DNA of 64,000 bases from assembly GCF_004120195.1 (NCBI RefSeq), contig NZ_SCHN01000008.1:463810-527809 (forward strand), in the 5' to 3' direction. The DNA comes from Enterovibrio baiacu. Its GTDB lineage: Bacteria; Pseudomonadota; Gammaproteobacteria; Enterobacterales; Vibrionaceae. A program made the position numbers and the translations under genes. Within the stretch, counting starts at the first letter, position 1; every line of letters starts with the position of its first letter. The notes under the pieces were generated by a model. The model made no database searches, had not been told where the DNA came from, and was given only the letters and a program-made list of their open reading frames with translations. Shown one piece after another: positions 52,465-62,339 of the stretch.

Positions 52465-52540
52465 GCGACACTAGCTCAGCTGGTAGAGCGCAACCTTGCC
52501 AAGGTTGAGGTCACGAGTTCGAACCTCGTGTGTCGCTCCA
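52465..52540 (+). tRNA. tRNA-Gly (GCC), copy 1
   Basis: A 76-nt cloverleaf with CCA; anticodon loop CTTGCCAAG. It starts three bases after tRNA-Cys. Identical in sequence to the second copy downstream. Confidence 0.97.
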
Positions 52541-52623
52541 AATTTTTGTTCTTGATGTTGTCAGGAATGAAGCCATGTTAAAGCATGGTGAAGTCTACGC
52601 CGTACTTTGAACGGTCAATCGGA

Positions 52624-52700
<77 letters not shown>

Positions 52701-52734
52701 CATTATGTTATTCGACGTTACGTCGTGTAACTCT

Positions 52735-52810
52735 GCGACACTAGCTCAGCTGGTAGAGCGCAACCTTGCCAAGGTTGAGGTCACGAGTTCGAACCTCGTG
52801 TGTCGCTCCA
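52735..52810 (+). tRNA. tRNA-Gly (GCC), copy 2
   Basis: 76 nt, identical to copy 1, again with encoded CCA. Confidence 0.97.
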
Positions 52811-52893
52811 AACATTGACTTTCATTTCGGTGAAAGTAAGTATGCAGAAATGCATGCGACGATGGTGCCTATCATCGCAATAAAGAATTGCGT

Positions 52894-52980
52894 GCCCTGG
52901 TGGTGGAATTGGTAGACACAAGGGATTTAAAATCCCTCGACGTTCGCGTTGTGCCGGTTCAAGTCCGGCCCGGGGCACCA
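52894..52980 (+). tRNA. tRNA-Leu (TAA)
   Basis: An 87-nt class II tRNA with a long variable arm and CCA. The anticodon loop ATTTAAAAT gives TAA. Last tRNA of the operon, followed by a terminator. Confidence 0.96.
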
Positions 52981-52989
52981 TCTATAACG

Positions 52990-53021
52990 ACGGCTCACAA
53001 GCTTGCTTGTGGGCCGTTTTT
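52990..53021 (+). terminator. Terminator of the tRNA operon
   Basis: A 13-bp stem (ACGGCTCACAAGC / GCTTGTGGGCCGT, one G-U) followed by five T. Confidence 0.9.
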
Positions 53022-54084
53022 ATTTTCTGCGCCATATTTTCCTCACTTTATCGTTAGATATTCCATTGGAAGGTTTTCACACCGTTCCAGCACCACTTCA
53101 TTGTGGCGTTTCATGTCGCCGTACTACGTTGCATGTTGTTAAAGGTCATAAGTGACTTGGATATATTTTAAAAGCCTGCTGTAAGCGATAGAGCATTTAT
53201 CCTGAGCGAATTACGCATCGCCTTCTTCTATCTGCAAAGAAAACGCTCACGATTAAATATTCGATGTGCGGTCTTGTCGCCGGATAAGCATACGGTTAAA
53301 GATACTCTTCATTGTTTTGGCTACGCCGACATATTTTGAGAAAGGGAAGTGGTATTGCTTTTCTACAGAAGCGCTATGTATGCCCATGTCATGGATCATA
53401 TTGAACACGGATGTATTGAAATCTTCCCATCATTTTTGTCGACTAGATTTGCTCTTGTGTCTTTTTGACTCGAACCTCACTCAGAAAATAGCGGACAAGA
53501 AGACAACGGATCGTGTTTTATGATCGCTTAGGATCCTTTTCTCGATCATATGATGTGCGTGAGAGGATCCTCCCTCATTGATCATTGAATCGAGTGTTCA
53601 TTGAGAAAGAGGAAGGGAATATCTATTAATAAATTTGAAATTAAGATCCTTCATTACGGAATCTCAGAGAAAGAAATATTGTTGAATGATGCTACGACAG
53701 TGGCGTTTTTTATTGCATCAAATGCTGGTACTTGCAAGGGGCGTGATGCCGTTGCTTGGTGCTCTTGAGGCTTGTGCTTCCTGTGACTAGCTAAGTGCGA
53801 ATATAGGGAGAACTTTCGAAAAGGATCCTTGGTTTTAGCATCGAAAGTGATGGCATTATTAATTGGAGTTGGGTGAGTAAGGAGAAAATGATCATAAGGA
53901 ATAATCACTCACGATCTTTATCTTGGATCTTCTTTTTTGATAAATTACTTATAAAAGTGAAATAATATTTAACAGATATGTGGCATTAAAGAGAATGTTT
54001 GTTATCCTTTGACAGGATGGTGTATTTATTAGCCACCTTCAAAAACTAAAACGTTATCTGAAACGCGGTTGAGAGCCAGTACTT
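53022..54084. other. AT-rich non-coding kilobase with dense GATC sites
   Basis: No gene is supported; short open frames here lack ribosome sites and protein character. Twelve GATC sites fall between about 53394 and 53929, six of them within 53519-53583. Several sit in a repeated word near AGGATCCT (53531, 53565, 53823, with AGATCCTT at 53644). The stretch is clearly lower in GC than its flanks. Confidence 0.6.
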
Positions 54085-54549
54085 ATGGATGCAGAAACAA
54101 TTGTCACGGAATCTGGTGTGGTATTGCCAAAGTTAGCGAATCCGACTGGAGATTTAGGACACGGTTTTCAAACTGGAAATTTGTTGTTTATTTCATATAA
54201 AGGACCTCACTCCACAACTGGAAAAGTAGGTCAGAATATTTCTGTTGAAGATGCGTATGAGTACTCGAGAGAGATCGGCTTATACCTGCTGTCCGCAATT
54301 CAACATGATTTGGGATCACTAAATAACGTTGCACGCGTTGTTAAAGTGATAGGCCTCGTCAACAGCGATCCTTCTTTTATTCATCACCCAAAAGTCATCG
54401 AAGGTTGTTCAGATCTTTTTGACGAAATCTTTGGTGAAACTGAAAAAGATTCGCGTATTGCTGTGGGCGTAAGTTCGCTGCCTGATAATATGCCAGTAGA
54501 AATCGAAGCTGTTGTTGAAGTTCGGACGCCTTGTAAAATAGCATCTTAA
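54085..54549 (+). CDS. RidA/YjgF-family protein
   Basis: A 154-residue protein of the RidA (YjgF/YER057c/UK114) superfamily, whose best-known members remove reactive enamine/imine intermediates. Recognisable parts are G-H-G-F-Q-T-G-N-L-L-F-I-S near residue 30, V-V-K-V-I-G-L-V-N near 90, and the C-terminal R-I-A-V-G-V-S-S-L-P-D-N then V-E-I-E-A-V-V-E-V. There the Arg and Glu match the substrate-pocket signature. It is longer than the ~128-residue archetype and resembles the subfamily often annotated as RidA-like with unknown role. It stands alone in an AT-rich stretch, suggesting possible transfer. Confidence 0.88.
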   Translation: MDAETIVTESGVVLPKLANPTGDLGHGFQTGNLLFISYKGPHSTTGKVGQNISVEDAYEYSREIGLYLLSAIQHDLGSLNNVARVVKVIGLVNSDPSFIHHPKVIEGCSDLFDEIFGETEKDSRIAVGVSSLPDNMPVEIEAVVEVRTPCKIAS

Positions 54550-55331
54550 CGTTTGTGCGTTCTTATTGCCGCTTGTATCTGAATCCTCAGAGGCAAAGAC
54601 GACTGCCCTCTATAATTCTCTCACCTTATCTGTGTCTATCTTGAAATTAATATATTTAACAATTAGTTAAGTATATTCTGTTATATTAACCATATAACTC
54701 ACATGGTTAATTGGCTGAAATTAGGCAAGGTTGCATACGATCTTAGACTGTTAAAACTCCACATTAAAATTGAGTGTTATTTTTTATCAATCGGTTAAAG
54801 AATTTTCTTGTGTTCGAAAATCACGCTGTGTTACCTTTCGCAACAATCTCGAACATCAGTTTTTCGGGGCACACGTGACAATCTGTAAATTTGCAGAATG
54901 TTGCAAGTAGGTACTGGAGAATTCACTCCAGTAGAAGGGCATTGATAGAGCTGTCCGGCCGAGAGGTTAGGGGCATATTGAGGAACCCAACAGTGATTAA
55001 GTTATCCACTCACTTCGCTTTCGTTCTACCACATTCCAGTATTATTACTGAGCCTTGATCATCCCGATCAACTGAGGCTTTAATCTCGCGTTGTCCAAAC
55101 ACATGAATTGATTCATGTGCTTAGCTGCGTGCGCTTTGTTTGCCTCTACCACACGTTTGCCTCCGCTTCGTGAACGATCACGTGCTGAGGTTAATGCTCT
55201 TCTATAAAGAGCGTGTGTTTCGTTTGACGCTTATATCTCCAAGAACTCAACGTTCGTGCCAATTCAGGTAGTTCGTTCGAGGAAGATGTTCTTGAGGTGG
55301 TCGAATGAAAAGACAAGGATGAACTCTAGTA
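54550..55331 (+). promoter_or_regulatory. Long structured leader region upstream of the norspermidine operon
   Basis: About 780 bp without a gene. The first third is very AT-rich. Closer to the operon several hairpins stand in a row: AGCC-TTGAT with ATCAA-GGCT (55051-55079), CACATGAAT-TG-ATTCATGTG (55100-55119) and GCTCTT-CTATA-AAGAGC (55196-55212). A near-perfect DnaA-box-like TTATCCACT occurs at about 55012. A long 5' leader with hairpins could sense polyamines, but none matches a known riboswitch to my eye. Confidence 0.45.
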
Positions 55332-58235
55332 ATGATGAACTACACCACTGACACTCTGGGCGAAAACATTGAAAGCCCAATCCCTGTTTTGCAAGGCTTA
55401 CATGACCTAACACCTGATGAGCTCTTACTTAGCCAAGAGCACTATGAGTCTGAAGTGCGTTCTTATCCGCGCCGACTCCCCGTCGCAATTGCGAAAGCAT
55501 CAGGGGTTCTTGTTGAAGACAGTCGTGGCCAAACGTATCTTGATTGCCTTGCTGGTGCTGGAACGTTAACCCTCGGCTATAATCACCCCGAAATTAATCA
55601 GGCGTTGATCGAGCAATTGAACGCGGGTATTCCGTATCAAACACTCGATATCACGACCCCAGCCAAAGACAATTTCATTCGCGAATTGATGGCTTTTCTT
55701 CCACAAGACTTCTCTGAGAATACCAAAGTTCAATTTTGTGGACCTTCGGGCGCTGATGCCGTTGAAGCGGCGATTAAATTGGCGAAACAGACGACAGGCA
55801 GAAACACCATTGCTGCTTTCCACGGTGCATATCACGGCATGACCAATGGCACGATGGCGATGATGGGTAACCTTGGCACTAAATCACGCCGACAAGGTTT
55901 AATGGCAGACGTGCACTTCTTGCCATTCCCATACGATCTGCGCTGTCCATTTGGTCTTCAAGGTGAGCAGGGCGCTCGCCAAGGTCTTCGCTATATTGAG
56001 CGCATGTTGGCTGATGATGAAAGCGGGGTTCAAAAACCTGCGGCCATTATCGTTGAACCTGTTCAAGGTGAAGGCGGTGTGATTCCTGCCCCCGCATTTT
56101 GGCTACAAGAGTTACGTCGAATTACCGAAGAAAATGGCATTTTGCTGATCTTTGATGAAATTCAATGTGGCATTGGTAAAACAGGCGACCACTTCGCATT
56201 TGAAGAATCTGGCGTGACGCCAGATATCTTATGTTTATCAAAAGCCGTAGGCGGCGGCTTGCCAATGTCTTTACTGGTGTTCGATAAAGAAATCGATACT
56301 TGGTTGCCTGGTGAACATACCGGCACATTCCGTGGTAACCAACTTGCTATGGTCTCTGGGGCGAAAGCGATGGAAATCATCCGTCGTGACAACCTTGCAC
56401 ACAAAGCCAAAATCACCGGTGATTACCTTCGCCGTGGGCTTGAAAAGATTGCATCTACCACCAGTTGTATTGCAGAAGTGCGTGGCAAAGGCCTCATGCT
56501 TGGTGTTGAAATTTGCGACCCTGAAGGGGGCAAAAACAAATTTGGTGAACCGCTTTCCGCACCAGAATTAACCATTGCTATTCAGCGTGCAGCGCTAGAG
56601 CGTGGTTTGATCATCGAGAAAGGGGGTCGGGAAGGCTCAGTGCTTCGTTTCTTACCCCCTATCATCATTACGTTTGAGCAAATCGATTTTGCATTGAAGG
56701 CGTTGCAAGACGCGATTGAATCATTGGTTGAACCGACACAAGCGGTTCAGCCTGCTGATACCTTGCAACAAAACTGGCGTGATCACTTTATCCATACGGG
56801 CAAAGATGGCGCAGAGAGTTTTGAAGCGGCGATGAATGCAACGACACAAGCGTTGAAGAAGATCTTCGAAAACACAGAATCGCCATATAGCGGTATTGAC
56901 CCGACAGTGTTGGCATCTCAAATTCGTCATGCGAACTTGGGTGAAACACCGCAGTCATTGGACGACGTGATTGAAGAAACCAGCGATCTTATCGCGAAGA
57001 ACTCGATCATCGTTCAGCACCCTCATTGTATTGCCCACCTGCATACCCCACCTTTGATTCCTGCTGTTGCAGCCGAAGCCTTCATTACGGCACTCAATCA
57101 GTCGATGGATTCATGGGATCAGGCCAGTGCGGCAACGTTTGTTGAGCAAGAAGTGACAGATTGGTTGTGCCAGCGCTTTGGCTTTGATGAAAAAGCAGAT
57201 GGCGTGTTCACCAGTGGCGGCACGCAAAGTAACTTGATGGGTCTATTGATGGCGCGAGATAACGCCATCGAAAAGATCTCAGGGACTGATGTTCAAAAAG
57301 ACGGCTTACCAGACTACGCAGACAAACTGCGTGTCATCAGCTCGAAAAATTCGCATTTCACCATGCAAAAATCTGCGTCCTTGTTGGGGCTGGGCGAGCA
57401 CGCGGTGATCTGTGTGGATACCTACAGCGACGGCACCATGGACATTGAGTCGGCCGATGCCACATTGGCGGCCCTGAAAGCCGAAGGTTTGATTCCATTT
57501 GCAATCACAGGCACAGCCGGTACCACAGATCACGGTGCAATCGACGATCTGGACGATGTCGCGATGCTGGCGGAAAAGCATGGCTTATGGATGCATGTTG
57601 ATGCGGCTTATGGCGGTGCGTTAATGCTAAGTCGTCACCATGCGCGTTTGGAAGGCATTGAACGTGCTGATTCGTTGACCATCGACTTCCACAAAATGTT
57701 CTTCCAGCCAATCAGCTGTGGTGCGGTGATCCTCAAGGACAAAAACCACTTTGGGTATATTCGCCACCATGCTGACTACCTCAACCGTGAAGAAGATGTA
57801 CTTCCGAATCTGGTCGACAAATCTATTGCAACCACGCGCCGCTTTGATGCGCTCAAGCTGTGGATGACGTTACAGAATGTTGGGCCACAAGCGCTCGGTT
57901 CTATGGTTGATCACTTGCTCAATCAAACGCAGCTTGTGGCTGACATGGTCAATAACCGATCTCAATTTGAATTGCTGGCAGCACCGTGTTTGTCCACGGT
58001 TCTGTTTAGATATGTGGGCGTGAATCAAGGCCTCGACCTTGATTACCTCAACAAGCAAATACGATTAGATGCTCTGGTTAAAGGGCGCGCTGTCGTGGGT
58101 GAAACCGTGGTGGATGGAAACGTGGCACTCAAGTTCACGCTCCTGAATCCATGCTTGAAACTTAGCGACTTCGATAGCTTGTTGAATGAATTAGAGAGCC
58201 TTGCTGACGACGCGGTTAAGCAAGTTCAGGGTTAA
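55332..58235 (+). CDS. Fused DABA aminotransferase / DABA decarboxylase
   Basis: A 967-residue bifunctional PLP protein, as in V. cholerae VC1625. Residues ~1-465 are a class III aminotransferase (EctB-like) with G-A-D-A-V-E-A-A near 140, F-D-E-I-Q-C-G-I-G near 275 and the PLP lysine in L-S-K-A-V-G-G-G near 303; it makes L-2,4-diaminobutyrate from aspartate semialdehyde. Residues ~490-967 are a group II decarboxylase with the PLP lysine near 788 in D-F-H-K-M-F-F-Q-P and V-D-A-A-Y-G-G near 757; it yields 1,3-diaminopropane. First gene of the norspermidine operon. Two adjacent ATGs start it, and the AAGGA is rather far (12 bp). Confidence 0.95.
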   Translation: MMNYTTDTLGENIESPIPVLQGLHDLTPDELLLSQEHYESEVRSYPRRLPVAIAKASGVLVEDSRGQTYLDCLAGAGTLTLGYNHPEINQALIEQLNAGIPYQTLDITTPAKDNFIRELMAFLPQDFSENTKVQFCGPSGADAVEAAIKLAKQTTGRNTIAAFHGAYHGMTNGTMAMMGNLGTKSRRQGLMADVHFLPFPYDLRCPFGLQGEQGARQGLRYIERMLADDESGVQKPAAIIVEPVQGEGGVIPAPAFWLQELRRITEENGILLIFDEIQCGIGKTGDHFAFEESGVTPDILCLSKAVGGGLPMSLLVFDKEIDTWLPGEHTGTFRGNQLAMVSGAKAMEIIRRDNLAHKAKITGDYLRRGLEKIASTTSCIAEVRGKGLMLGVEICDPEGGKNKFGEPLSAPELTIAIQRAALERGLIIEKGGREGSVLRFLPPIIITFEQIDFALKALQDAIESLVEPTQAVQPADTLQQNWRDHFIHTGKDGAESFEAAMNATTQALKKIFENTESPYSGIDPTVLASQIRHANLGETPQSLDDVIEETSDLIAKNSIIVQHPHCIAHLHTPPLIPAVAAEAFITALNQSMDSWDQASAATFVEQEVTDWLCQRFGFDEKADGVFTSGGTQSNLMGLLMARDNAIEKISGTDVQKDGLPDYADKLRVISSKNSHFTMQKSASLLGLGEHAVICVDTYSDGTMDIESADATLAALKAEGLIPFAITGTAGTTDHGAIDDLDDVAMLAEKHGLWMHVDAAYGGALMLSRHHARLEGIERADSLTIDFHKMFFQPISCGAVILKDKNHFGYIRHHADYLNREEDVLPNLVDKSIATTRRFDALKLWMTLQNVGPQALGSMVDHLLNQTQLVADMVNNRSQFELLAAPCLSTVLFRYVGVNQGLDLDYLNKQIRLDALVKGRAVVGETVVDGNVALKFTLLNPCLKLSDFDSLLNELESLADDAVKQVQG

Positions 58236-58323
58236 ATATTGAGTTTGATGTCTTTGCTACATTGCTGATAGGCAAAGGCATCGCACTGTTTAAAGACTGA
58301 GTGTCTTATAAGGAATTAAGAAC

Positions 58324-59568
58324 ATGGCAATTTTACAGATTGGTGCTGGCGGTGTTGGTTGGGTGATAGCGCACAAAGCGGCACAGAACAATGATGTATT
58401 GGGCGATATCACTATCGCATCGCGCACGGTCGCGAAATGTGACGGGATCATCGCGTCAATCAAAGGCCGTAATAACCTCAAAGATCCAAGCCTAAAGCTT
58501 GAATCTCGCGCTGTTGATGCTGATGACGTAGATGCACTTGTTGCACTCATCCAAGACGTGAAGCCTGACTTGGTGATCAACGCTGGCCCTCCATGGGTAA
58601 ACATGACCATTATGGAAGCGTGTTACCAAGCAAAAGTCTCCTACCTTGATACGTCAGTCGCCGTTGACCTTTGTTCTGAAGGCCAGCAAGTACCACAAGC
58701 CTATGATTGGCAGTGGGGCTACCGTGAGAAGTTTGAACAAGCGGGTATCACAGGCATTCTTGGTGCGGGTTTTGATCCTGGTGTGGTCAGTGTGTTTGCT
58801 GCGTATGCGGTGAAGCATTTGTTTGACGAGATCGACACCATTGATGTGATGGACGTGAACGCAGGCGACCACGGTAAGAAGTTTGCGACCAATTTTGACC
58901 CAGAAACGAACATGCTCGAAATCCAAGGCGATTCTTTCTACTGGGAAAACGGTGAGTGGAAACAAGTGGCGTGTCATACGCGTATGATGGAATTTGAATT
59001 CCCACTTGTTGGCAGCCATAAAGTGTACTCTATGGCGCACGATGAAGTGCGCTCTATGAAAGAGTTCATCCCAGCAAAACGCATCGAGTTCTGGATGGGC
59101 TTTGGTGATGCTTACCTAAACTATTTCAACTGCATGCGCGACATTGGCCTGTTGAGTCCTGAGGCTGTCACTCTGCAAGACGGTACTGTGGTTGAGCCGC
59201 TAAAAGTGCTGAAAGCACTGCTACCAGATCCAACGTCGCTGGCACCTGGCTATACAGGTAAAACCTGTATCGGCACGTGGGTGCAAGGCACGAAAGATGG
59301 CAAAGCGCGCAGCGTGTTCATCTACAACAATGCTGACCATGAAGTGGCTTACAAAGATGTTGAGCATCAGGCAATCGCCTACACCACAGGCGTTCCTGCG
59401 ATCACTGCTGCATTGCTTTACTTTAAAGGGGCTTGGAACGGCAAGGGCGTGTTCAATATGGAACAGTTAGATCCTGACCCATTCCTCGAATTGATGCCGT
59501 CAATTGGCCTAGATTGGGGTGTTGAAGAACTTGAACCGCAAGCGCCAACCATCAATATTCTAAAGTAG
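58324..59568 (+). CDS. Carboxynorspermidine dehydrogenase
   Basis: A 414-residue saccharopine-dehydrogenase-like enzyme. It condenses diaminopropane with aspartate semialdehyde and reduces the imine with NADPH to carboxynorspermidine. The N-terminus is the nucleotide fold [20 protein letters not shown] near residue 88 and G-A-G-F-D-P-G-V near 150 are typical of the group. AGGAATTAAG precedes the ATG. It lies 88 bp after the fused DABA gene and 61 bp before nspC, matching V. cholerae VC1625-VC1624-VC1623. A small hairpin without a T run sits in the upstream gap. Confidence 0.95.
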   Translation: MAILQIGAGGVGWVIAHKAAQNNDVLGDITIASRTVAKCDGIIASIKGRNNLKDPSLKLESRAVDADDVDALVALIQDVKPDLVINAGPPWVNMTIMEACYQAKVSYLDTSVAVDLCSEGQQVPQAYDWQWGYREKFEQAGITGILGAGFDPGVVSVFAAYAVKHLFDEIDTIDVMDVNAGDHGKKFATNFDPETNMLEIQGDSFYWENGEWKQVACHTRMMEFEFPLVGSHKVYSMAHDEVRSMKEFIPAKRIEFWMGFGDAYLNYFNCMRDIGLLSPEAVTLQDGTVVEPLKVLKALLPDPTSLAPGYTGKTCIGTWVQGTKDGKARSVFIYNNADHEVAYKDVEHQAIAYTTGVPAITAALLYFKGAWNGKGVFNMEQLDPDPFLELMPSIGLDWGVEELEPQAPTINILK

Positions 59569-59580
59569 ATTTGCTGATGA

Positions 59581-59617
59581 AGCCTGCGATGTTGTCATCA
59601 AACATCGCAGGCTTTTT
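59581..59617 (+). terminator. Strong terminator-like hairpin inside the norspermidine operon
   Basis: A perfect 13-bp stem (AGCCTGCGATGTT / AACATCGCAGGCT) with a 7-nt loop is followed by five T. It sits between the dehydrogenase and nspC, 13 bp before the nspC start, so it may limit nspC expression. Confidence 0.85.
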
Positions 59618-59629
59618 GTGAGAAGAACA

Positions 59630-60763
59630 ATGAATTCATCATCGTTAAAAACACCTTATTTTCTGATTGATGAAGATAAGCTGATTCGTAATCTGGAAAT
59701 AGCAAAACGCCTGAAAGCCTTGTCCGGTGTGAAACTGGTACTGGCGCTTAAATGCTTCTCCACGTGGGGCGTGTTTGACATCATCAAGCCATACCTTGAT
59801 GGCACCACGAGCAGCGGCCCATTTGAAGTGAAGCTTGGTCACGAAACCTTTGGCGGTGAAACCCATGCCTACAGCGTTGGTTACAGCGAGGACGATGTGC
59901 GTGACGTGGCGGACATTTGTGACAAGCTGATCTTCAATAGCCAATCGCAGCTTAAAGCGCACCGTCACTTGGTGGAAGGCAAAGCTTCGTTAGGGCTTCG
60001 TTTAAATCCTGGTGTGAGTTATGCCGGACAAGATCTTGCGGATCCCGCGCGTCAGTTTTCGCGTTTGGGTGTGCATGCCGACAAGATCGACCCAGAAGTG
60101 TTTGCATCACTCGATGGCGTGATGTTCCACATGAACTGTGAAAACAAAGATGTGGATGCGTTTATCGGTTTATTGGATGCTATTTCGGACAAGTTTGGTA
60201 CTTATCTCGATTCACTCGAGTGGGTGAGCTTAGGTGGCGGTGTGTTTTTCACATGGCCGGGGTATGACGTTGAAAAACTCGCATCAGCGCTGAAAGCATT
60301 CAGTGATCGACACGGTGTTCAGTTGTATCTGGAGCCGGGTGAAGCCATTATTACCCAGACAACGGATCTTGTTGTTACCGTGGTAGATATCGTCGAAAAC
60401 GACATGCAAACCGCGATCGTAGACAGCGCAACCGAAGCGCACCGTTTAGACACGCTGATCTACAATGAGCCAGCCTCCATTGAGGAAGCCACAGACACTG
60501 GCGAACACACCTATGTGATCGGCAGCTGCTCATGCTTGGCGGGTGATCAGTTCTGTGTGGCGAACTTTGACGAGCCGTTAAAGATCGGGCAACGCCTGCA
60601 CATTTCCGACAGTGCAGGTTACACCATGGTGAAGTTGAACTGGTTTAATGGTTTGCGAATGCCTTCTATCTATTGCCAACGCAGCAATGGGGACGTGCAG
60701 CTACTGAATGAGTTTGATTACCAAGATTTCAAGCGAACCTTGTCGCAGTGGGCTGTTTCATAA
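59630..60763 (+). CDS. nspC: Carboxynorspermidine decarboxylase
   Basis: A 377-residue PLP enzyme of the alanine-racemase-fold decarboxylases; the length equals that of V. cholerae NspC. It converts carboxynorspermidine to norspermidine (and carboxyspermidine to spermidine). The PLP lysine is in [10 protein letters not shown] near residue 39. L-N-P-G near 125, L-E-P-G-E-A near 240 and G-S-C-S-C-L-A-G-D near 300 (catalytic Cys) are family signatures. The ATG with AGAAG upstream is used; an in-frame GTG four codons earlier overlaps the hairpin. Norspermidine is known to affect Vibrio biofilm through NspS-MbaA. Confidence 0.96.
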   Translation: MNSSSLKTPYFLIDEDKLIRNLEIAKRLKALSGVKLVLALKCFSTWGVFDIIKPYLDGTTSSGPFEVKLGHETFGGETHAYSVGYSEDDVRDVADICDKLIFNSQSQLKAHRHLVEGKASLGLRLNPGVSYAGQDLADPARQFSRLGVHADKIDPEVFASLDGVMFHMNCENKDVDAFIGLLDAISDKFGTYLDSLEWVSLGGGVFFTWPGYDVEKLASALKAFSDRHGVQLYLEPGEAIITQTTDLVVTVVDIVENDMQTAIVDSATEAHRLDTLIYNEPASIEEATDTGEHTYVIGSCSCLAGDQFCVANFDEPLKIGQRLHISDSAGYTMVKLNWFNGLRMPSIYCQRSNGDVQLLNEFDYQDFKRTLSQWAVS

Positions 60764-60797
60764 CATCCTGTTATTCGGTAAATAAATATAAAAAATG

Positions 60798-60819
60798 AGC
60801 GCTGTGTGCGCTCTTTTTA
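60798..60819 (+). terminator. Terminator of the norspermidine operon
   Basis: A perfect 6-bp GC-rich stem (GAGCGC / GCGCTC) with a 5-nt loop and TTTTT. Confidence 0.85.
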
Positions 60820-60917
60820 TTTAGATCTTTGATGTATCTCTGAGCATTTTCTCTCTTCAATAGCACTATTTCCTTAATTCTCTTATAAAGGCAGTGATCA
60901 TGGATGGAGGAAACAAC

Positions 60918-61121
60918 ATGGATGTGTTCTTATTTGTGATTGCCATCGTTACCGTCGTGTTAGCGGTTAAAACGCTGCGCAGTTACTTTGCTTATCACGC
61001 GCAATTACGCGAGTTTGAAATCAATCGTCAGAAGACGACAGGTCTAAATCGTGCCTATCAGCAAGAGCTTGATGCATTGAGACAACGCGTAGACAGTTTA
61101 GAAACGAAAACAATACATTAG
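60918..61121 (+). CDS. Small single-pass membrane protein with coiled-coil tail
   Basis: A 67-residue protein with one N-terminal hydrophobic helix (V-F-L-F-V-I-A-I-V-T-V-V-L-A-V) followed by a charged, heptad-like tail (L-R-Q-R-V-D-S-L-E-T-K). The layout resembles phage-shock PspB proteins, but no psp genes are near, so the family is uncertain. The start is set by GGAGG eight bases upstream; earlier in-frame GTG and ATG codons lie before this ribosome site. Confidence 0.75.
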   Translation: MDVFLFVIAIVTVVLAVKTLRSYFAYHAQLREFEINRQKTTGLNRAYQQELDALRQRVDSLETKTIH

Positions 61122-61137
61122 CTGTGATGATAGAGAA

Positions 61138-61839
61138 TCAGAGGGAAAGGTAGTGCTTTCTCTCTGTGTTATCTAATTTTTCAATCGCATAGCGAAGCAT
61201 GGTTCTTGGCATGGACGACACATTGCGATCAAGAAAACCGCGAAGCCTATCGACGTCTCTCTTTCCTGCCTCCCTTAACATCCATCCCGACACTTTGTGA
61301 ATCAAATCTTCTTTGTCTGTCAGATACTTTTCTGCAAGGGCATACGTGTCATCAAATTGATTGAGCCGAATAAACGTAAACGTCGCCATCATGGCGATGC
61401 GTCGTTCCCATAATGACGAAGACTCAGAGAGCGCATAGATCTTTGCTCTGTCTTTGTCCGCGAGATACCCGCCCACAATATGGTGCGCTGAGCTATCAAC
61501 CAAATCCCAATTATTAATGCGGTGGGTTTGAGTCAGATAGAAATTGTAAATGGTGGTGCGATCCTCTCCTTTGGCTTTTTTAAACTGTTCGGAAAGTAGA
61601 ATAACGGCCAACAGTCGGATTTCATGCCAATCACTATCAAGCAATGAACCGATTGTGTCTAACGAGGCATGAATGTGGGCTTTTGCGCAGCTTCGAATAA
61701 CGGGCACACGTACGCCGATAAACTGATCGCCTTCACCGTATTCCCCTGGCCCCGATTTGAAAAAACGCTGGGCGTTCTGAGCAAGTGCTTCATCCCCCTG
61801 TGCTTTTATCGTGTCGATAATGGTAGTGGCGTCGTTCAT
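61138..61839 (-). CDS. AlkD-like DNA alkylation repair protein
   Basis: A 233-residue all-helical HEAT-repeat protein of the DNA alkylation repair (AlkD) family. AlkD glycosylases remove bulky cationic alkylpurines without base flipping. Family text: F-I-G-V-R-V-P near residue 40, W-D-L-V-D-S-S-A-H-H-I-V-G near 110 (the W-x-x-V-D core), L-W-E-R-R-I-A-M-M-A-T near 140 and I-H-K-V-S-G-W-M-L-R-E near 180. The ATG with AGGA is chosen over an in-frame ATG eight codons upstream. It is convergent with the small membrane protein, 16 bp apart, with no clear terminator between. Confidence 0.9.
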   Translation of the reverse strand: MNDATTIIDTIKAQGDEALAQNAQRFFKSGPGEYGEGDQFIGVRVPVIRSCAKAHIHASLDTIGSLLDSDWHEIRLLAVILLSEQFKKAKGEDRTTIYNFYLTQTHRINNWDLVDSSAHHIVGGYLADKDRAKIYALSESSSLWERRIAMMATFTFIRLNQFDDTYALAEKYLTDKEDLIHKVSGWMLREAGKRDVDRLRGFLDRNVSSMPRTMLRYAIEKLDNTERKHYLSL

Positions 61840-62339
61840 GATTCGTCCTTTTTCCAAATCCATATCAGCGATTCTGCAAGTGATAGTGTATTGAAAAATC
61901 GTGGTTTGAGACAGCGAGTGTTAATACATACAAAATGTGAATGCATGCCTTTTTATGTTGCCTTAATTTCTGATTTTCAGCCCGCTTTCCACAACAGTTG
62001 TAAGTGAATATTTCGCGAAACACATCACTGGTTTTCTCATTAACAGCTTGAAGTCACTCGGATAAATATCATCCCGTCTGCTGGTGGCGTGTCTACTGGA
62101 GGGTGGGTCTCATTTTAATATTCGCACAGTGCATATATTGAGGCGGCTGCGCGGGAATTATAGTCGCTGCTCGTCGTCATCATTAGGCAAAAACACTCAA
62201 CAATGTCGTATCGAAGTTTGCGTATTCCTTCGGCAGTTTAGGGCATAGAGGTGGAGTTGGGTAAAGCACAGACAGCGCAGTTTACGTGATTTGAATCCGA
62301 TAGGAGGCAAATCTCACTTTTTGATAAGGAATTTTTACG
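61840..62339. other. 500-bp non-coding region upstream of the chitinase
   Basis: I see no gene. It must hold the divergent alkD and chitinase promoters. No clear operator or riboswitch is recognised. An AAGGA ribosome site stands at the end. Confidence 0.4.

Noticed and set aside
53266-53523. Possible 85-residue protein in the AT-rich gap
   Set aside because: No ribosome site, odd composition and no recognisable pattern; the region is better explained as non-coding.
53654-53908. Possible 84-residue minus-strand protein in the same gap
   Set aside because: Starts without a ribosome site and shows no domain or conserved motif.
55005-55020. Chromosomal replication origin because of a DnaA-box-like TTATCCACT
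   Set aside because: Only one such box is seen and no origin-linked genes or DnaA-box cluster are present.
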